10,139 nt of DNA from Acidaminococcus sp. CAG:917 (GTDB taxonomy: Bacteria > Bacillota > Clostridia > Christensenellales > CAG-917): positions 144,153-154,291 of the forward strand of contig FR901015.1 in NCBI GenBank assembly GCA_000437555.1, in the 5' to 3' direction. Positions 7,433-10,139 of the stretch are shown one piece after another. The position numbers and the translations under genes were made by a program. A model generated the notes under the pieces. It saw only the letters and a program-made list of their open reading frames with translations, searched no databases and had not been told where the DNA came from. The stretch's first letter is position 1. Each line of letters opens with the position of its first letter.

Positions 7433-8149
7433 ATGTCGGATACGGATAAACTAAACGATTTTATAAAACAAAGCTCAAACGCCGTTTTCTTCGGTGGCGC
7501 AGGCGTTTCCACGGCAAGCGGTATTCCCGATTTCAGAGGGAAGGGCGGGCTGTATATGGGCGACCTGCCTGCCGAGGTTTATTTAAGCCATTCCTTTTTT
7601 GTTCGGAACACGGAAAAGTTTTTTGAATTTTACCGCTCGAAAATGCTTTATCCGAATGCAAAACCAAACGTAGTTCATTCAACTCTTGCTTCGCTCGAAA
7701 AAGCGGGAAAGCTAAGGGCGGTGATAACGCAAAATATAGACGGTCTGCATCAGATGGCAGGTAGCCGAAACGTCATAGAACTGCACGGAAGCGTAAACAG
7801 AAATTATTGCCTCGATTGCGGTGAGTTTTACGGCGTGGATTATATTTTAAACTCAAAAGGAGTTCCAAAATGCGCAAAATGCGGAGGAGTTGTCAAACCC
7901 GACGTAGTTTTGTACGAGGAGCCTCTTTCGGATACTGAATGGTCTAGGGCGTATATGGCGATAGAAGAAGCCGATTTGATAATTGTGGGCGGAACTTCTC
8001 TGTCGGTATATCCTGCAAGCTCGCTTTTGTATAACACTAACGGTAAAATTTTGTGCCTTATAAATAATCAGCCAACTTCTTTCGATTCTTCTGCGACTTT
8101 GGTTATCAGAGACGATTTAAAAAGGGTGTTTGAAAGCATCAGCATTTAA
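7433..8149 (+). CDS. cobB: Sir2-family NAD-dependent protein deacylase (sirtuin)
   Basis: Cytosolic enzyme that removes acyl groups from lysines using NAD+, releasing nicotinamide and O-acyl-ADP-ribose; in bacteria it typically reverses acetylation of acetyl-CoA synthetase and many other proteins. All catalytic features are present in 238 residues: GAGVSTASGIPDFR (22-35, NAD binding), TQNIDGLH (99-106), the catalytic histidine in ELHGS (H118), a zinc ribbon with C126, C129, C147 and C150, VKPDVVLYEE (154-163) and GGTSLSVYPA (186-195). The length is that of ordinary bacterial sirtuins, with no fused effector domain. The Tyr-x-x-Arg pair of desuccinylase-type sirtuins appears as Y67-x-x-K70, so simple deacetylation is the more likely activity; this alignment is by eye. 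An AGGA-like site (7420-7423) precedes the ATG by 9 bases. It may be read through from the upstream membrane protein gene. No strong terminator follows on the plus strand. Confidence 0.95.
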   Translation: MSDTDKLNDFIKQSSNAVFFGGAGVSTASGIPDFRGKGGLYMGDLPAEVYLSHSFFVRNTEKFFEFYRSKMLYPNAKPNVVHSTLASLEKAGKLRAVITQNIDGLHQMAGSRNVIELHGSVNRNYCLDCGEFYGVDYILNSKGVPKCAKCGGVVKPDVVLYEEPLSDTEWSRAYMAIEEADLIIVGGTSLSVYPASSLLYNTNGKILCLINNQPTSFDSSATLVIRDDLKRVFESISI

Positions 8150-8252
8150 TATTCGACACCTCACAAATTTGCGAGCTTTAATGCGTTTTAATACTCAATA
8201 TAAAACTTTTCAAAAAATTTTGGCTATAGCGTTAGTTTAAACTATATTTAAA

Positions 8253-8270
8253 GGCGGCAATTGTGCCGCC
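8253..8270 (-). terminator. GC-rich hairpin, probable minus-strand terminator of the degraded gene
   Basis: GGCGGCA (8253-8259) and TGCCGCC (8264-8270) form a perfect 7-base-pair stem with a 4-base loop. Read on the minus strand it lies 7 bases past the TAA of the gene remnant and is followed by TTTAAATAT, a weak T-rich tail. On the plus strand the following bases are TCGTCAATT, which is less terminator-like, although it may also help end the sirtuin transcript. Confidence 0.6.
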
Positions 8271-8277
8271 TCGTCAA

Positions 8278-8589
8278 TTATCGTTGGTCGCTTATGTTTG
8301 CGTTGCTGTTGCTTGACTCAAGTGCGCTGACAGGGTCGCAGGGCGCACCCGTCGCTGTGCCTGAATGAAGTGCTATATCGACGGCATTTTGCGGTATTCC
8401 CCACGAGTTTCCGCAGAATTCAAAAAGCGCTCCGTCCACGACGTAGCCTCTTGTGTTAAACGCCGCATTATTGAAGATTATTCACGTTGAATCGGGATTC
8501 AGATACCCTGGCTGTCTTAGCGAATAAAAAACGTTTCCGCTTATCAAAACGTTTGTGGTGCTTGGCTGAGTCACAAACCTCTCCGTTAT
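8278..8589 (-). pseudogene. Degraded C-terminal fragment of a secreted-type protein
   Basis: On the minus strand a frame of 103 codons ends at TAA (8278-8280) and is interrupted by one in-frame TGA (8482-8484). The translation looks like real protein rather than random sequence: TTNVLISGNVFYSLRQPGYL, then NPDST, the stop, IIFNNAAFNTRGYVVDG, ALFEFCGNSWGIPQNAVDIA, and a Ser/Asn-rich end. TGG to TGA at a tryptophan would explain the stop. The region is clearly more GC-rich than its surroundings, and a terminator-like hairpin follows directly. Upstream the frame is closed by TAA (8590-8592). A different frame starts at an ATG (8667-8669) with GGAGAG four bases away and runs 27 codons to 8586, so a frameshift of the same former gene is possible. 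Asn-rich, short beta-type segments hint at an extracellular beta-rich protein, but no family is assigned. Confidence 0.5.
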
Positions 8590-8778
8590 TTATTCCGAAA
8601 CACGGCAAGGTAATTTAAAGGACAGGGTATGTGCGTTTTACAAAGGACACGCTTTTTATAACAAATCATCTTTCTCTCCAAAGGTATTTTATGATTTTTT
8701 ATTAAATATTGTTCGTTTGTTTTTCTAATTCAAAAAGGGAAATAAACTATAAAATTAAAATTAAATACTTAAAAGCGT
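8590..8778. other. Non-coding stretch between gene remnant and tRNA promoter
   Basis: The left part may hold the decayed 5' end of the minus-strand gene: a 27-codon minus-strand frame starts at an ATG (8667-8669) with a GGAGAG ribosome binding site (8674-8679). The rest (about 8690-8778) is AT-rich, with no ORF, repeat or stable hairpin that I can support. Confidence 0.4.
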
Positions 8779-8807
8779 TTGATTAAAATGAAATAGTGTG
8801 TTATCAT
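8779..8807 (+). promoter_or_regulatory. Promoter for tRNA-Ser
   Basis: TTGATT (8779-8784) and TATCAT (8802-8807) are spaced by 17 bases, with an extended -10 TG at 8799-8800. Transcription would start near 8814, giving a 5' leader of about 50 bases to be removed by RNase P. Confidence 0.7.
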
Positions 8808-8864
8808 ATTCTCCGTCAGATTAAATACAAAAATTTTATAGATTTTTTTTGTAGAACAATTTAT

Positions 8865-8953
8865 GGAGAAGTCGCCTAGTTGGTCTATGGCGCACGATTG
8901 GAAATCGTGTTTACCGCAAAGTATCGAGGGTTCGAATCCCTCCTTCTCCGCCA
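8865..8953 (+). tRNA. tRNA-Ser (anticodon GGA)
   Basis: The gene folds as a class II tRNA. The acceptor stem GGAGAAG (8865-8871) pairs with CTTCTCC (8943-8949), followed by discriminator G and an encoded CCA (8951-8953). The anticodon stem CACGA (8893-8897) pairs with TCGTG (8905-8909) around loop TTGGAAA, which puts GGA at 8900-8902 and so reads serine codons UCC and UCU. The long variable region (8910-8925) is the serine hallmark. The T arm is GAGGG-TTCGAAT-CCCTC (8926-8942). It is a single gene with its own promoter and terminator, not part of a tRNA cluster within this window. Confidence 0.98.
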
Positions 8954-8963
8954 TTCATTAGGG

Positions 8964-9002
8964 AATAATACGAACTCTGAAAACGGGTTCGTATTATTTT
9001 TT
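8964..9002 (+). terminator. Intrinsic terminator after tRNA-Ser
   Basis: AATAATACGAAC (8964-8975) is perfectly complementary to GTTCGTATTATT (8987-8998). This 12-base-pair stem with an 11-base loop leads into a run of Ts to 9002. It begins 11 bases after the tRNA CCA end. Confidence 0.93.
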
Positions 9003-9362
9003 GCCGTCGATTACTTCGGCATCATCGTTGAATGAATATAATCGCTCCAAAATTCGCCTTTGGGCAGAGGCAGAAGTAGCATTGATTGAGCATAGTTCTG
9101 TTCATTGGAAGCGATGAAAAACAGAAGTCAACACATCAAAAAAAAATATTGAGTTAGAGTCGTTAGCTTTTCAAAGCAAAAGAAAAAGCCGAGAAGAAAT
9201 TTCTTCCCGGCTGTGGAGTTAAGATATATTTGATTTTTAAGCGATATTTTTTCGCATTGACTTCTGCGAAATCTGCGCTACGATAGCCGCCACGAAACGG
9301 CAAGATTTGGAGCGTCAACCCATTTGTTATAGGTCCATTCAATTTCATTTAATAAAAATTTG
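9003..9362. other. Gene-poor stretch with coding-like remnants on both strands
   Basis: No intact gene is supported here. On the plus strand 9007-9117 reads 36 sense codons containing NRSKIRLWAEAEVALIEHS, then stops. On the minus strand an overlapping frame ending at 9011 contains QSMLLLPLPKGEFWSDYIHS. Between about 9213 and 9352 the minus strand has two overlapping coding-like frames: one contains EWTYNKWVDAPNLAVSWRLS and ends at TAG (9278-9280); the other contains RGGYRSADFAEVNAKKYRLK and runs through the terminator below to 9163. None has a ribosome binding site. Their GC content is above that of the flanks. Gene debris or a dispersed repeat are the likeliest explanations. Confidence 0.4.
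9177..9212 (-). terminator. Orphan minus-strand intrinsic terminator
   Basis: On the minus strand AGCCGG-GAAGAAA (9212-9200 region) pairs with TTTCTTC-TCGGCT. The 13-pair arms contain a single G-U wobble and almost no loop (GAAGAAATTTCTTC is a perfect palindrome, 9193-9206). It is followed by TTTTCTTTTG. The structure and T-rich tail are those of a real terminator, yet no intact minus-strand gene precedes it; only remnants lie between it and 9352. Confidence 0.7.
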
Positions 9363-9371
9363 TGGTATAAT
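9363..9371 (+). promoter_or_regulatory. Extended -10 promoter for the right-end gene pair
   Basis: TGGTATAAT (9363-9371) combines the extended -10 TG with a perfect TATAAT. The -35 region at the usual distance (TTTCAT, 9343-9348) is poor, as is common for extended -10 promoters. It lies 37 bases upstream of the ATG at 9408. Confidence 0.7.
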
Positions 9372-9407
9372 ATAGAAAATCACTGAAGATTAAGGGAGAT
9401 GTAAAAT

Positions 9408-9605
9408 ATGAATTATGATGAATTAGTTCGTAAAGCATCAAAAGAAGAATTAACTTTCTATCATGATTTTTTAAAACAATATATAGCATTGGAAAAGTTG
9501 GTTTTAGAAACGGAGAAATATGTTGCAATCTCTAAAGATAATGAGAATGCTTTTTCAATACAATACAATATCCTTCTTCTAGCAAATATTAATTGCAATA
9601 TTTAA
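9408..9605 (+). CDS. Small helical protein of unknown function (65 residues)
   Basis: No family is recognised. The first 40 residues are charged and probably helical (LVRKASKEELTFYHDFLKQY, then a Leu/Glu-rich stretch to about residue 43). The C-terminal 15 residues are hydrophobic (IQYNILLLANINCNI). It has no signal peptide or cysteine motif. Expression is supported by an extended -10 promoter and GGGAG (9394-9398) nine bases upstream of the ATG. Codon choice is strongly A/T-ended, unlike the housekeeping genes. The next gene starts 47 bases downstream in the same direction, so the two are probably co-transcribed and may act together. It could be a small regulator or the partner of the membrane protein that follows. 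A truncated version of a longer gene is also possible, since the frame ends abruptly in an AT-rich stretch. Confidence 0.62.
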   Translation: MNYDELVRKASKEELTFYHDFLKQYIALEKLVLETEKYVAISKDNENAFSIQYNILLLANINCNI

Positions 9606-9652
9606 TGATTTGTGTAAAAATATAAATAAAAAGCGAAAGGGGGAAGTACACT

Positions 9653-10139
9653 ATGACAACACAAGAAATTTTATTGCTATTAACGTTAATTGCAACAAGC
9701 GCGATTGGTATTATCGGTTTTGCTTTAACAATATACCAAATACGATTGTCTAACAAGGTTAGAAATGCCGAATTTTTCAATAAAATAATAGAGAAATTAA
9801 GATTCAATGAACGAAGTTTATCAATTATGTATCTAATAGAATATGATGAATTTTGGTATGATGCCTCTTTTCATGGCTCTGGAGAACTAGAGAAGAGTGT
9901 CGACGCTTTTCTTTCACAAATAGATTATATTTGTTATTTGCTATTTAGAAACCTTCTAAGTGAAGATGATTTCCAGATTTTTGAATATGAAGTTGGAAGG
10001 GTTTGTAGTAATGAGCAATGCCAGGAGTATTTATGGAATTTATATCACTGGTCCAAGTGCAATAAGACGAAGTGTTCATTTGATAATTTGATAAAATATT
10101 TAAAGACTCAATTTAATGATAACGAATTAAATAAATTTG
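9653..10139 (+). CDS. Membrane-anchored protein of unknown function, 3' end cut by the window
   Basis: The open frame runs from an ATG (9653-9655) to the window end, 162 codons without a stop. A strong site AAAGGGGGA (9636-9644) precedes the start. The N-terminus is one hydrophobic helix (about residues 5-27, with LLLLTLIATSAIGIIGFALT), followed by IYQIRLSNKVRNAEFFNKII, so the protein is probably a single-pass anchor with a cytoplasmic helical domain. That domain is rich in aromatic and acidic residues and contains SQIDYICYLLFRNLLSEDDF and later a cysteine group (C120, C124, C139 and C144 approximately). This N-terminal anchor plus helical body resembles uncharacterised proteins often met in accessory and defence-rich islands, but no family is assigned. 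Its codon use is AT-rich like that of the 65-residue neighbour. The missing C-terminus may hold the deciding domain. Confidence 0.8.
   Translation, partial: MTTQEILLLLTLIATSAIGIIGFALTIYQIRLSNKVRNAEFFNKIIEKLRFNERSLSIMYLIEYDEFWYDASFHGSGELEKSVDAFLSQIDYICYLLFRNLLSEDDFQIFEYEVGRVCSNEQCQEYLWNLYHWSKCNKTKCSFDNLIKYLKTQFNDNELNKF

Noticed and set aside
7433..8149. Sirtuin as part of an NAD-depleting phage-defence system
   Set aside because: It has the full zinc-ribbon deacylase architecture at normal length, with no fused SLOG, Argonaute or membrane domain and no defence partner nearby, so it is an ordinary CobB-type enzyme.
8233..8244. 12-base palindrome TAGTTTAAACTA downstream of the sirtuin
   Set aside because: It is an AT-rich perfect palindrome with no flanking promoter or T-run; chance occurrence is likely.
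8482..8484. TGA read as an amino acid (recoding or alternative code)
   Set aside because: TGA ends the intact 255-residue membrane protein gene in this window, and no selenocysteine-type hairpin is evident, so a nonsense mutation is the simpler reading.
8769..8954. Minus-strand ORF of 61 codons beginning with AEKEGFEPS
   Set aside because: It is the antisense reading of the tRNA-Ser gene; the EGFEPS motif is a well-known artefact of translating tRNA T arms.
8954..10139. Attachment-site duplication of the tRNA-Ser 3' end
   Set aside because: No second copy of the T-arm/acceptor sequence was found downstream, and no integrase gene is present in the window.
1..10139. CRISPR arrays, insertion sequences or rRNA
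   Set aside because: No regularly spaced repeats, transposase motifs with terminal inverted repeats, or rRNA signature sequences were seen on either strand.

Overview
The window looks like a chromosomal segment from a low-to-moderate GC bacterium of the Bacillota, most likely an uncultured Clostridia-like lineage. This is inferred from strong AGGAGG-type ribosome binding sites at nearly every gene, sigma-A-type promoters with extended -10 elements, AT-rich spacers, and the long clostridial form of PRPP synthetase. No species assignment is possible from sequence reading alone.

Layout. At the left (1-2566) a two-gene operon on the minus strand encodes two related membrane proteins of unknown function; their genes overlap by 8 bases and their N-terminal halves align residue for residue. 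A divergent promoter pair at about 2599-2709 separates it from a plus-strand housekeeping block: ribose-phosphate pyrophosphokinase (prs, 2734-3876), a UlaG-like metallo-beta-lactamase-fold hydrolase (3892-4551) and transcription terminator Rho (4673-6106), closed by a strong intrinsic terminator at 6128-6172. A very AT-rich spacer follows (6173-6528). A seven-helix membrane protein of unknown function (6580-7347) and a complete sirtuin NAD-dependent deacylase (7433-8149) then lie in the same direction.

From 8150 on the coding density collapses. There is a decayed minus-strand gene remnant of about 100 codons with an in-frame TGA and a hairpin just past its stop. A tRNA-Ser(GGA) gene with its own promoter and terminator follows (8865-8953). 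Next comes a 360-base stretch of short coding-like remnants on both strands, including an orphan minus-strand terminator. The window ends in a visibly more AT-rich two-gene unit: a 65-residue helical protein and a membrane-anchored protein cut by the window edge. Unknown, AT-rich genes just beyond a tRNA resemble an accessory (acquired) segment, but I found no copy of the tRNA 3' end that would mark an attachment site.

The well-understood genes are core metabolism and gene expression: PRPP supply for nucleotide synthesis, Rho-dependent termination, NAD-linked protein deacylation and a serine tRNA. Nothing is a convincing new system. The best leads are the duplicated membrane-protein pair, the alternative-pairing leader ahead of rho, the uncharacterised 7-helix protein beside the sirtuin, and the truncated membrane-anchored cassette at the right edge.
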